Assembly (NCBI GenBank): GCA_900545865.1 | Contig: URAN01000031.1 | Coordinates: forward strand, 1 to 30,587 | DNA: 30,587 bases | Source: an uncultured Eubacteriales bacterium | Lineage (GTDB): Bacteria > Bacillota > Clostridia > Monoglobales > Monoglobaceae | Direction of reading: 5' to 3' | Shown: piece by piece, positions 22,837 through 30,349 of the stretch | Position numbering within the stretch: position 1 is the first letter of the stretch | Layout: each line of letters opens with the position of its first letter | Notes under the pieces: generated by a model | The model's database searches: none | What the model was told of the DNA's origin: nothing | The model's input: only the letters and a program-made list of their open reading frames with translations | Made by a program: the position numbers and the translations under genes

Positions 22837-24132
22837 TTATACACGCGCGGAATTTTTAACCATTCGACAGATATAAAATCCGCTGCCGCCTGTTTCGTGA
22901 GCGAGATAAAGTTTTTCAAATTCTTTTTCAAACTCATCGTGCCGCTCTAAAAAACGTTCGATTTGATATTCGTTCTCATCTTTAAAAATCGTACAGGTCG
23001 AATACACCAAAACTCCGCCGTCTTTTAAATACCGCGCCGCGTTCTCCAAAATTTTCTCTTGAATTTTGCAAAGCTGTTCGATGTCCTCGGGTCTGCGATT
23101 ATACTTTATGTCGGGTTTTTTATGTATCACGCCGATTCCCGAACACGGAACATCCGCCAAAACACGGTCGGCACAGCCGATATATTCTTCCGAAAGTTTT
23201 TCCGAATCGGCACATTTTGCCTCGATTATATCTATACCGAGCCGACTTGCCGCATTCTCAATAAGTGCGATTTTATGCTTATGAATATCAAAAGCAATCA
23301 CTCTGCCGCGGTTTTCCATAAGCTCGGCAATATGCGTTGTCTTGCCGCCCGGGGCGGCGCACAAATCCATAACCGTCTCACCGCTGTGCGGATTGAGTAT
23401 TAGCGCCGCACGCATCGAATTTATATTCTGCGGCGTAAAAAGTCCGTCTTTGTATTGACCCAAACGCCCAATATCAATCGCGCCGAAAACACGCAGGCAT
23501 TCGGGAACATCAACATCCTCTTCCGTCCTTATTCCCGATTCTTCCAAACTTTCGCAAAGCGCACGCGGCGTTGTTTTAAGAGTGTTCACCCTTAGCATCG
23601 TCAGATGCGGAATAAGGCTGTCGGTCAGGATACTTTCCGTTTCCTCGGTCCCGAATTGTTCAATCAGCTTTTCGGTTATCCAAAGCGGACACGAATACAC
23701 GATTGACATAACCTCCGCTTTTGTGCCTGTCGGCTCGGGAAGGCTGTCGAGATTTCTCGATACGGTTCTCAAAACGCCGTTGACATAGCCTTTTGCCGCC
23801 GAATGTGCGTATTTTGCCGCAAGCTTAACCGCCTCGTTACAGGCGGCGGACGGCGGAATTTTATCCGTCATAACAAGCTGATACACTCCGCACCGCAATA
23901 TCTGCAACACCCACGGGCTGAGCTTTTTCAGCCGTATTTTAGAATATGAGCGGATGATAAAATCAAGATATATCTTGTTTCTCAAAACGCCCATAACAAT
24001 CTCGGTTGCAAGTGCCGTGTCGCGCGGTTCGGTGCCGCGCACACTTTCCAAAAGTGCGCGGTTTGAGTATTCACCGTCTTTTTCGATTTTAACAAGAGCC
24101 GCAGCAGCAGCCTCTCTCGGGTTTTTCGTCAA
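22837..24132 (-). CDS. rsmB: 16S rRNA (cytosine-967-C5) methyltransferase RsmB
   Basis: The 431-aa protein has an N-terminal NusB-like domain (about 1-130, with PREAAAAALVKIEKDGEYSN and LRCGVYQLV) and a C-terminal SAM-dependent methyltransferase. The latter shows MDLCAAPGGKTTHIAELM, VLADVPCSGIGV (catalytic motif IV Cys) and VYSTCTIFKDENE (motif VI Cys). The start is a TTG at 24132 with GAGGTG 7 nt upstream. The neighbours fmt, yugP and rlmN are the usual ones. It ends 31 nt before the rlmN AUU codon. Confidence 0.95.
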   Translation of the reverse strand: MTKNPREAAAAALVKIEKDGEYSNRALLESVRGTEPRDTALATEIVMGVLRNKIYLDFIIRSYSKIRLKKLSPWVLQILRCGVYQLVMTDKIPPSAACNEAVKLAAKYAHSAAKGYVNGVLRTVSRNLDSLPEPTGTKAEVMSIVYSCPLWITEKLIEQFGTEETESILTDSLIPHLTMLRVNTLKTTPRALCESLEESGIRTEEDVDVPECLRVFGAIDIGRLGQYKDGLFTPQNINSMRAALILNPHSGETVMDLCAAPGGKTTHIAELMENRGRVIAFDIHKHKIALIENAASRLGIDIIEAKCADSEKLSEEYIGCADRVLADVPCSGIGVIHKKPDIKYNRRPEDIEQLCKIQEKILENAARYLKDGGVLVYSTCTIFKDENEYQIERFLERHDEFEKEFEKLYLAHETGGSGFYICRMVKNSARV

Positions 24133-24202
24133 GAAAAATCACCTCATATTCCACGGTTTTTAAATGAATTAATTCTTTGTGAATTTAGGCATGAGTCTGT
24201 AT

Positions 24203-24274
24203 GGGCGGCTCTCGTCTGCCGACTCGGTCAATCGCAAAACGATTGCCACAGGCAATCTGCGACCCCGACCGCCC
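24203..24274. other. Structured intergenic element between yugP and rsmB
   Basis: The 205-nt gap holds a GC-rich block bounded by GGGCGG and CCGCCC. Inside are two small hairpins, CAATCG/CGATTG and GATTGCC/GGCAATC, which share a strand and so exclude each other. It may be a mobile palindromic element or an RNA that switches between folds. No U tract or known motif is visible. Confidence 0.35.
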
Positions 24275-24337
24275 GATGCGCATTTACAATTATCCGCATT
24301 ATTTGTTTACTCGTTCAAAAAGCCTTCCTCATATTCT

Positions 24338-25039
24338 CTAATCTCTGCTGTTTCTGTTGCCGCCGAATATCAGAATAAGTCTGAGCAGGCTGAGCAGAGA
24401 ACTCAACGCCGCCGCAACATATGTCAATGCCGCCGCGCGCAAAACTTTGGACGCACCATGCATTTCATCGGGCGCAAGAATGTTTTGACCTTCAAGCGTA
24501 CGCAGGGCGCGGCTGCTCGCGTTAAATTCAACCGGCAGAGTTATAAGCTGAAACAATACTGTTGCCGAAAAAAGTATTATTCCCAAATCAACCAAAGTTT
24601 GGTTATACGAAAGGATTATACCCAATAAGATTATCGGCATCGAAAGCATATTGCATACATTAACCGCCGGAACAATCGCATTTCGCACTTTTATCGGTGA
24701 ATACCCCGTTGCGTGCTGAATCGCGTGTCCGACCTCATGCGCGGCAACACCGACCGCAGCCACCGATTGGCTCGAATATGTCGATTCGGACAGATGTACA
24801 ACATTTGTGCGCGGGTCATAGTTATCGGTAAGTTCGCCCGAGATACGCTCGATTCTCACATCATAAAGTCCATTCATATCAAGAATTTTTCTTGCCGCGT
24901 CCGCACCCGTCAACCCAAAACGATTATACATACGCGAATACTTTCCGAATGTTGATTTTACGTTTGCCGATGCCCAAATCGAAAGAATTATTGCAGGAAG
25001 CAATATTATCCATGTCGGGTCATAAAAAAGGAATGGCAT
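24338..25039 (-). CDS. yugP: YugP-like membrane zinc metallopeptidase
   Basis: This 233-aa membrane protein belongs to the neutral zinc metallopeptidase 2 family (PF04298). It has an N-terminal membrane segment after FYDPTWIILLPAI, the active-site motif VAAHEVGHAIQH near residue 100, and two or three C-terminal membrane helices (about 123-148, 150-165 and 203-227). Its substrate is unknown. It is co-located with fmt and rsmB in many Clostridia. CGGAG precedes the ATG; the fmt stop lies 28 nt upstream. Confidence 0.92.
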   Translation of the reverse strand: MPFLFYDPTWIILLPAIILSIWASANVKSTFGKYSRMYNRFGLTGADAARKILDMNGLYDVRIERISGELTDNYDPRTNVVHLSESTYSSQSVAAVGVAAHEVGHAIQHATGYSPIKVRNAIVPAVNVCNMLSMPIILLGIILSYNQTLVDLGIILFSATVLFQLITLPVEFNASSRALRTLEGQNILAPDEMHGASKVLRAAALTYVAAALSSLLSLLRLILIFGGNRNSRD

Positions 25040-25067
25040 ATTATTATCATCTCCGTTATATTATTTG

Positions 25068-25991
25068 TTATTTCAATATTATATTTTCGTCAATATCATG
25101 ACCGTTGAGATAGCTCGCAACGGTCATACGCTTGCCGCCCTTGAACTGAATCTCGTCAACAACAACGCTGTCTTTGCCGCATGAGATTTCAAGTTTTTTG
25201 TTCACAATGCGGATTTTGCCGGGCGGAGCATCAAAGCCGCTGCCCTTTTTCACACCGAAAACCTTCATCATTTCATCGCCGTACATTGCATAACTCATCG
25301 GCCACGGGTTTGTTCCCCTTATAAGGCTCAAAACCTCATCCGCGCTCTTTGTCCAATCGATGTGACCTGTTTCTTTGGTCAGCATCGGCGCGTGTGTTGC
25401 CTCACTTTCGTCCTGTTCAGTGCGCGGCGCTGTTCCGTCTTTTATCGCGTTCACAGTCTTTAACAAAAGTTCTGCCCCCGATTGCGACAGGCGCGTATAA
25501 AGCTCGCCGTATGTTTCATCGGGCAGGATTTCCGTTTCATCGGTAAAAATTATATCTCCGGTATCAACTCCCATTTTCATATACTGGGTGGTAACGCCTG
25601 TTGTCTTGTCACCGTTTATTATCGCCCACTGTATCGGCGCTGCGCCGCGGTATTTGGGAAGAACCGAGCCGTGAACATTTACACATCCGTATTCGGGAAA
25701 ATCGAGTATATACTCGGGCAAAATCTTTCCGTATGCCACAACGGCGATGAGCTGTGGTTTAAGCTCATCGAGAACCTTTTCAAACTCCCCGTCTTTCAGG
25801 GTCTGCGGCTGATAAACCGGAATGTTTTTGCTTATCGCGTACTCTTTGACGGGCGGCGGTGTAAGCTTGTGCCCTCTGCCCTTTGGCTTGTCGGGCTGTG
25901 TTACCGCGCCGCATACGTCAAAACCGTTCGACACAAGTATATCCAAACACGGAACGGCAAAATCGGGCGTTCCCATAAAAAGAATTTTCAT
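25068..25991 (-). CDS. fmt: Methionyl-tRNA formyltransferase
   Basis: The 307-aa enzyme formylates initiator Met-tRNA using 10-formyl-tetrahydrofolate. Motifs are MKILFMGTPDFAVPCLD, TQPDKPKGRG, NVHGSVLPKYRGAAPIQWAI (catalytic Asn and His) and GVDTGDI. The C-terminal domain (about 205-307) includes a tRNA-binding SLIRGTNPWP region. Length is normal. It has its own promoter at 26046-26074 and starts the housekeeping cluster. The usual upstream partners priA and def are absent; tRNA-Lys and the integrated element lie there instead. Confidence 0.96.
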   Translation of the reverse strand: MKILFMGTPDFAVPCLDILVSNGFDVCGAVTQPDKPKGRGHKLTPPPVKEYAISKNIPVYQPQTLKDGEFEKVLDELKPQLIAVVAYGKILPEYILDFPEYGCVNVHGSVLPKYRGAAPIQWAIINGDKTTGVTTQYMKMGVDTGDIIFTDETEILPDETYGELYTRLSQSGAELLLKTVNAIKDGTAPRTEQDESEATHAPMLTKETGHIDWTKSADEVLSLIRGTNPWPMSYAMYGDEMMKVFGVKKGSGFDAPPGKIRIVNKKLEISCGKDSVVVDEIQFKGGKRMTVASYLNGHDIDENIILK

Positions 25992-26045
25992 TGCTGCGTT
26001 TCAATCCTCGTTTCATAAAACTTTTATATAGTATTATACTTATAT

Positions 26046-26074
26046 ATTGTACATCATATTACGACAATTATCAA
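26046..26074 (-). promoter_or_regulatory. fmt-operon promoter
   Basis: TTGATA (26074-26069), 17 nt, TACAAT (26051-26046) on the minus strand, 55 nt before the fmt start. It is the likely driver of the housekeeping cluster. Confidence 0.7.
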
Positions 26075-26341
26075 GTATTATTTTTCCGCTTTATTAAGAA
26101 TTTATATTTTGTTCATATCTTTTTGTGTTTTTTCGTATATTTAACAAGTATTTACAAATATTACGCTTATAAGGTTATGCGCGAACGTGGTAAAAGTTTG
26201 AATATAAGTTTGCGCCGAAGGCGCTCTCGCAAAAAGGTGGTAGTGACAGCGAAACGTTGCGAATGCGTTTACAAGTGAATAGGGTTCCAACAAAACCCAA
26301 GAGGTTTTGTGGGATAAAGGAGCGGCAGTCGATAAAACGAA
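26075..26341. other. Gene-free chromosomal flank of the integrated element
   Basis: I see no gene here. The stretch holds two small palindromes: GCGCC-GAAG-GCGC type near 26213, and CCAACAAAACC...GGTTTTGTGGG at 26288-26314. Open frames overlapping them have no ribosome site and no recognisable product. Confidence 0.5.
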
Positions 26342-26382
26342 GCCGTATTTTGCAAAAATACGGCAAGTCAAAAGACTTGCCG
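26342..26382 (-). terminator. Overlapping double hairpin after the tRNA-Lys end
   Basis: Two perfect stems lie directly downstream of the tRNA 3' end on the minus strand: CGGCAAGTC-AAAA-GACTTGCCG (26361-26382) and GCCGTATTTT-GCA-AAAATACGGC (26342-26364). They share four bases, so only one can form fully at a time. They fit the tRNA terminator. Confidence 0.75.
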
Positions 26383-26387
26383 CAACG

Positions 26388-26432
26388 TGGTGACCCATCG
26401 GAGATTCGAACTCCGGACACCTTGATTAAAAG
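26388..26432 (-). tRNA. 3' half of tRNA-Lys(UUU), the attachment site of the integrated element
   Basis: On the minus strand the sequence runs from the anticodon loop CTTTTAA (26432-26426) through a GGTGTC variable region, the T arm CGGAG-TTCGAAT-CTCCG and the acceptor strand ATGGGTC-A, to the encoded CCA (26390-26388). The 5' half of the tRNA (acceptor, D arm, 5' anticodon stem) is missing; upstream DNA is unrelated and leads to the recombinase gene. This is how an att site looks when an element has integrated into a tRNA gene. The intact tRNA should be rebuilt at the other end of the element, outside the window. Confidence 0.9.
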
Positions 26433-26547
26433 TTTTGCGTAATATCTTTTTAACATATTATCATCGAAACAGTATTTTCGAAAAAGCCTTTTGTTTAGCT
26501 GTTTATTGAAAATTCTTATTTTATGCTAAAGCTAATTGAAAATATTA

Positions 26548-26580
26548 ACTACCGTACAACTACCGTACAACTACCGTACT
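26548..26580. repeat. Three tandem 11-bp repeats next to the recombinase gene
   Basis: ACTACCGTACA occurs three times without gaps (26548-26558, 26559-26569, 26570-26580; the last ends in T). They lie between the att site and the integrase stop. Tn916-like integrases with an N-terminal arm-binding domain use 11-bp direct repeats near the element ends, so these are candidate arm sites. Confidence 0.85.
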
Positions 26581-26588
26581 TATCTCAC

Positions 26589-27719
26589 TTAATCCAATAA
26601 GCTGATAGTTTTGTTTTTGAGGTCGCCCGACACGTGACCGTATATATCAAGCGTAATTTGTATTGATTTATGCCCGAGCAGTTCGGACACCGTTTTTATG
26701 TCTGCACCATTTTCAATTAGTCTTGTTGCAAAACTGTGACGCATTGAATGAAAAGTTACATCCGATTTTATATTCGCATTGCTTTTTATTTCGTCAAACT
26801 TGCGATATATGTTTCGCTTTTGAACGGGTGTTCCCGATAACGAATAAAATATAAACGGCGAATTTTTATCGTTATTTTCGCGTTGTTTTAATACCGCGAG
26901 TTTCGCTTTTTTATTCAGCGGAACAATTCTTTTACTGCTGTCTGTTTTTGCACTTGAACCTATAATTGTCCTTTGCCGTTTTTCTGCCCGTTCGTCATAT
27001 TCACGCACCGTAACCAGTGTTTTTCCTATTGAAACAGCGGTGTCATTATCAATTAAATCCTCCCACGTCAAGGCTTGTATTTCGCCGAGCCGCATTCCGG
27101 TATTAAATGCAAAAATAAACATATTGTGATATGTACTTTTTGAATTATTGCACTCGTTCAAGAATCTCTTTTGTTCATCGACCGTAAATGCCATCCTCTC
27201 TCTCGGCAGCTTTTGAGGAATAACCAATCCGTCACAAGGATTTTTGTATATCTTATTCAATTCGATTGCTTTTTTGAATGCCTGCGTCAATGTTATTTTT
27301 ATCTGTTTAAGATACGAGGTTGACATCCCGCCGTCAGCAATTTTATTTATTGTCTGTTGTAATATTATCTGGTTAATTTTATTTAATTCATAATGTCCCA
27401 AATTCGGCTTTATGTACCTGCTTACTACCCCATAATACATATCGTACGTTGTTGGTTTTACCTGACCTTTTTTATATGTTTCGAGCCAAAAATCAAGCCA
27501 TTCCGAAAGTTTGATATTATCGGGTGCGTCAAGCATTTTTCGGTCATTCAAATATTTTAAATCATTGATTTTCTTTTTGAGCTTGTCGAGGTTCATACTC
27601 GAAACGGTTTTCTTTTGCCGTTTGTTGTCTTTGTCATATCCGAGTGTTATTTCACATACCCAAAGACCGTTCGGACGCTGATAAATTGTTCCCTCGCCGT
27701 TCTGTCTGCGCTTCGCCAC
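26589..27719 (-). CDS. int: Tyrosine recombinase/integrase of a tRNA-Lys-integrated element
   Basis: This 376-aa integrase has three parts. The N-terminal arm-type DNA-binding domain (GEGTIYQRPNGLWVCEITLGYDKDNKR) is Tn916-like. A SAM-like core-binding domain covers about 70-165. The catalytic domain carries R210 (NTGMRLGEI), K258, H324 and R327 (HSMRHSFATRL), H350 (LLGH) and nucleophile Y360. All catalytic residues are present, so it should be active. The start is a GTG at 27719 with GAGGTG 7 nt upstream. It faces the att site, 156 nt away, as expected. It is the last gene of the left arm, 29 nt after the HIRAN gene. Confidence 0.95.
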   Translation of the reverse strand: MAKRRQNGEGTIYQRPNGLWVCEITLGYDKDNKRQKKTVSSMNLDKLKKKINDLKYLNDRKMLDAPDNIKLSEWLDFWLETYKKGQVKPTTYDMYYGVVSRYIKPNLGHYELNKINQIILQQTINKIADGGMSTSYLKQIKITLTQAFKKAIELNKIYKNPCDGLVIPQKLPRERMAFTVDEQKRFLNECNNSKSTYHNMFIFAFNTGMRLGEIQALTWEDLIDNDTAVSIGKTLVTVREYDERAEKRQRTIIGSSAKTDSSKRIVPLNKKAKLAVLKQRENNDKNSPFIFYSLSGTPVQKRNIYRKFDEIKSNANIKSDVTFHSMRHSFATRLIENGADIKTVSELLGHKSIQITLDIYGHVSGDLKNKTISLLD

Positions 27720-27748
27720 TTATTTCACCTCGCTTTTGGTGTGGAGTA

Positions 27749-28708
27749 TTATCTGACAGCGTATCGGCAAATGCTTATTACTATACCGATAGTACCACTT
27801 TTATTCTTATATTTTTTCTGTACCTTTGCAAGCACTGTTGCGTTGTCCGAAAGTTTCTCATATACTTCTTGTTTAACTTTTGGCGTTCTCGTATCTTCCC
27901 ACTCGGGAAGATACCCAAATTGTTTCATATCCGAGGAAAAGACTTTCACGGCATAACTCGACTCTGAATTTTTTAAGATAACATCGTCCCCGATATTAAG
28001 TCTTGATATTATATCTTGCGCCAAAATATTATTATACTTTCTGTCAACTCCGCAAATATCGGCTTCGCGTATTGTAAGCGCTCCTTTTCCGTTTTCGTCA
28101 ACATCGGGAAAATCTATTCGGATATTATCGGTATTTTCATCCGCAATTACTTCTTGCTCTTCTATTATCGTAAAACCGACCGCAACGCCTAAATTACCGG
28201 GGTAAGAATCTAAATCATATATGCGTGATACCCATGCAACAACTTCGTTTTCATTCTTAAACGCATTAATTAATGCTTTCTTATCCCTTTCATCTTTTGC
28301 GAGCCAACCAATATGCTGATTTTGCGTGGTTTTAACCTCTATAGCCTTTTTATCGTACTCGTTATTTTTATCCCAATACAGAATCACTTTATCTTTATTC
28401 TCTAATTTGCCGATTATTGATTGCGGATTTATGCCATTATGCGAGTGCAGAACTCCGACAACGTTTACATTATATGTATTTTTCCATAAAATATCGGATG
28501 TATCAATTTTTATATGTTCGGTTTTAGAGTAATCATTCGTGTATAAAGCGTTTAATAAAGCAGGGTCAAACTTTACCGTTGTTTTTGTATATGGTTTAGT
28601 GAATTGTTCTTTTATTTTATTTATAAATCCAAATGAGATTTTATGACCGCAATTTGTACAAAAATTCGCATTGTTTTCAAGCTCATTGCCGCATACTTTG
28701 CATTTCAT
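27749..28708 (-). CDS. Zinc-ribbon protein with two HIRAN-like domains
   Basis: This 319-aa protein begins with a zinc ribbon (C3, C6, C17, C20: CKVCGNEL...FCTNCG). Two HIRAN-like domains follow: about residues 80-165, with VILYWDKNNEYDKKAIEVK and IGWLAKD, and about 217-312, with DVILKNSESSYAVKVF and FGYLPEW. HIRAN domains bind free 3' DNA ends in helicases such as HLTF, and stand-alone bacterial versions are often found near phage or repair genes. Here no helicase or nuclease is attached. It sits between the recombinase and a lipoprotein gene in the mobile element. A role in sensing DNA ends or processing element DNA is inference. Confidence 0.75.
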   Translation of the reverse strand: MKCKVCGNELENNANFCTNCGHKISFGFINKIKEQFTKPYTKTTVKFDPALLNALYTNDYSKTEHIKIDTSDILWKNTYNVNVVGVLHSHNGINPQSIIGKLENKDKVILYWDKNNEYDKKAIEVKTTQNQHIGWLAKDERDKKALINAFKNENEVVAWVSRIYDLDSYPGNLGVAVGFTIIEEQEVIADENTDNIRIDFPDVDENGKGALTIREADICGVDRKYNNILAQDIISRLNIGDDVILKNSESSYAVKVFSSDMKQFGYLPEWEDTRTPKVKQEVYEKLSDNATVLAKVQKKYKNKSGTIGIVISICRYAVR

Positions 28709-28734
28709 AATTTGTTCCCTCTCTTGCGAAAATT

Positions 28735-29145
28735 CTATTTAAACCGAATCTTGTTAAATTTTTCTATTAACTCTGCATCCGGTTCGGTACCTATAGGGAA
28801 AACCAAAATAATACCGTCTTTATAAGCCGATACATTCAGCACACTGTTTGACCCGATTATTTGTTTGTATGCGTCACTGTCTGTGTCAAATTGATACAAT
28901 TCCGCATTATGTTCATTATACTTCTTGCCGTCAATTGCACCAATCATAGAATAAAACGCATCACTCTTTTCTGATAACCCGAGTTCTTCCGCAACAGCAT
29001 CTATGTTTTTATCAATCTTTTTAACCTTTTCTTCTTGTTGTTCAATGTTCGTTGTTCCGGCTTGCTGTGAATTATTATCAGAACAAGCTGCTGTTCCGAA
29101 TGCCATAAAAACAAGTAATAATAATAAAACTATTTTTCTCCTCAT
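28735..29145 (-). CDS. Small element-encoded lipoprotein
   Basis: This 136-aa protein was started at the ATG of MRRKIVLLLLLV, with GAGGGAG 6 nt ahead; an earlier ATG at 29169 adds a polar stretch. The signal peptide ends in a lipobox near GTAAC (Cys about residue 21). A coiled, charged linker follows (about 30-50). The mature domain has NSVLNVSAYKDGIILVFP, probably a small alpha/beta fold. I do not recognise the family. Prophages and conjugative elements often carry such lipoproteins, some of which block superinfection; that is a guess here. It follows immA by 36 nt. Confidence 0.6.
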   Translation of the reverse strand: MRRKIVLLLLLVFMAFGTAACSDNNSQQAGTTNIEQQEEKVKKIDKNIDAVAEELGLSEKSDAFYSMIGAIDGKKYNEHNAELYQFDTDSDAYKQIIGSNSVLNVSAYKDGIILVFPIGTEPDAELIEKFNKIRFK

Positions 29146-29181
29146 CTTGCTTTGCTCCCTCTTTTGCATAAATTATAATTT

Positions 29182-29595
29182 TTAAATTTTTTCTTCTACT
29201 ATGTAAATTTCGATTGCCATTTTTACAAACGCCTCCGGGATGTCAAGATAATCGGCGATTTCCCAATAATCAAAATATTTGTGCTTAAATGCGTCTTTAA
29301 TCTTTTCAACGGGCAAAAATTCGTAAACCGCCGCACGATTGGCACGGTTTTCGTGTTGCCCTATCAATTGAAACTCACTGTCCAATTTGTGTGTTGTTCC
29401 GCTTTCGCAATGGCCGTATTCGTGTGCCAACGCCATAAATTCATCGCTTGAATTTTTTAGTCGGGCTTTATCAATAAAAATCCCGTATTCTTTTTCGACT
29501 TCAATAGTTACAGCATCGCAAGACTTTAAGCGATACGTAAATATCTCTATATCTTCATCGTCTATCTTTTTGTATACATCTTCTAAACATTGCAT
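29182..29595 (-). CDS. immA: ImmA/IrrE-family metallopeptidase
   Basis: The 137-aa protein has the zinc protease motif HEYGH (58-62) with the third ligand probably E82 in HENRANRAAV. It is of the short ImmA type. In ICEBs1 and related elements, ImmA cleaves the element's XRE repressor to start excision. The XRE gene lies 20 nt upstream in the same operon, so this one should target it. The ATG is preceded by only a weak ribosome site (AGGGTAAATTAAT). Confidence 0.9.
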   Translation of the reverse strand: MQCLEDVYKKIDDEDIEIFTYRLKSCDAVTIEVEKEYGIFIDKARLKNSSDEFMALAHEYGHCESGTTHKLDSEFQLIGQHENRANRAAVYEFLPVEKIKDAFKHKYFDYWEIADYLDIPEAFVKMAIEIYIVEEKI

Positions 29596-29615
29596 ATTAA
29601 TTTACCCTGTCAAAA

Positions 29616-29966
29616 TTATTCTTTGCGCTTCCTTTCATCTATACGATTTTTCAGCATTTTCGCCATATCCAAAAGCATTTCTTTGTCCTCGTCGGTCAAA
29701 TCTCTTGATTCGTTATGCATTGCATATGTGAAATCATCATAACCGATATTGTCGCTGTCAAGTGATGAGTTTCTTTCGTCAGATACTCCGAGAAGATAGT
29801 CCGTTGATACATTGAAATAATTAGCGAACTTAATAAGCATATCGGTATCTACCTTTCTTTTTTCGGTTTCATAAAGCGAAATCGTACTTTCGGCGACACC
29901 AACAATATCGCCTAATTGTTTCATACTGATATTTTGTTCTTGTCGCAACGCTCTTAATCTAATCAT
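29616..29966 (-). CDS. XRE-family repressor (ImmR-like)
   Basis: This 116-aa repressor starts at MIRLRALRQEQ (ATG 29966, GGGTGA 6 nt upstream); an earlier ATG at 30041 would be translated from inside the promoter. Its helix-turn-helix spans about residues 1-60, with MKQLGDIVGVAESTISLYETEKR as the DNA-reading part and YFNVSTDYLLG after it. The C-terminal half (60-116) is acidic and then helical (LTDEDKEMLLDMAKMLKN), the likely ImmA target and dimer region. Its promoter spacer contains a perfect palindrome, so it should repress itself. The arrangement repressor-immA with a divergent xre is that of ICEBs1 immR-immA and many prophages. Confidence 0.9.
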   Translation of the reverse strand: MIRLRALRQEQNISMKQLGDIVGVAESTISLYETEKRKVDTDMLIKFANYFNVSTDYLLGVSDERNSSLDSDNIGYDDFTYAMHNESRDLTDEDKEMLLDMAKMLKNRIDERKRKE

Positions 29967-29999
29967 TCTATCACCCGATTTATATTCAATTTTAACTAT

Positions 30000-30028
30000 A
30001 TAATACACTTTACATTGTGTAAAGTCAA
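30000..30028 (-). promoter_or_regulatory. Repressor promoter with operator in the spacer
   Basis: TTGACT (30028-30023), 17 nt, TATTAT (30005-30000) on the minus strand. The spacer holds ACTTTACA-TTG-TGTAAAGT (30007-30025), a perfect 8+3+8 palindrome overlapping the -35. Its inner 17 bp is one of four related sites in this intergenic region. Confidence 0.85.
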
Positions 30029-30122
30029 TACTTATTTGCAAATTGTCAAGAAATTCTCAAAAAATACTTGACATTTCGCAAAGTATGTGATATATTAAGA
30101 AAGAACTTGACAATACGCAAAG
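30008..30122. promoter_or_regulatory. Cluster of four 17-bp operators between the divergent regulators
   Basis: Four sites fit CTTTRCR-NNN-TGTMAAG. They are 30008-30024 (CTTTACATTGTGTAAAG), 30034-30050 (ATTTGCAAATTGTCAAG), and, on the minus strand, 30067-30083 (CTTTGCGAAATGTCAAG) and 30106-30122 (CTTTGCGTATTGTCAAG). The first lies in the leftward promoter, the third contains the -35 of the rightward promoter, and the fourth is just past its start site. One repressor could thus shut both directions, as in lambdoid and ICE switches. Confidence 0.8.
30068..30096 (+). promoter_or_regulatory. Rightward promoter of the element
   Basis: TTGACA (30068-30073), 17 nt, TATATT (30091-30096). The -35 hexamer is part of operator 30067-30083. 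It should drive the divergent xre gene and whatever excision or transfer genes lie beyond the right edge. Confidence 0.85.
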
Positions 30123-30137
30123 GTTGGAGGTGTTAAA

Positions 30138-30347
30138 ATGCGCACTTGGTTAAAAAAACTACGACAAGAAAGTTCTAAAACACAACTGGAAACAGCAAAC
30201 GAACTTGACATTTCAGAAAGCTACTATAACCTTATCGAAAACGGCGAGCGACAAAAACAGTTAAGTATGGAGCTTGCGCAAAAGATTGCCGATGTGTTCG
30301 GCATTACGCTTGATGATATATCAAAACACGAATCGGAGGTGAAATAA
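30138..30347 (+). CDS. Small XRE/Cro-like regulator
   Basis: This 69-aa protein is almost only a helix-turn-helix: WLKKLRQESSKTQLETANELDISESYYNLIENGERQ, then KIADVFGITLDDI. TTGGAGG lies 7 nt before the ATG. It is the first gene of the rightward transcript, opposite the XRE-ImmA operon, the place of Cro or an excision activator. Its last codons contain the GGAGGT ribosome site of the next gene. Confidence 0.88.
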   Translation: MRTWLKKLRQESSKTQLETANELDISESYYNLIENGERQKQLSMELAQKIADVFGITLDDISKHESEVK

Positions 30348-30349
30348 AA

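Noticed and set aside
26141..26456. Overlapping open frames next to the tRNA fragment
   Set aside because: They run through terminator hairpins and the tRNA T arm, have no ribosome site and resemble no family.
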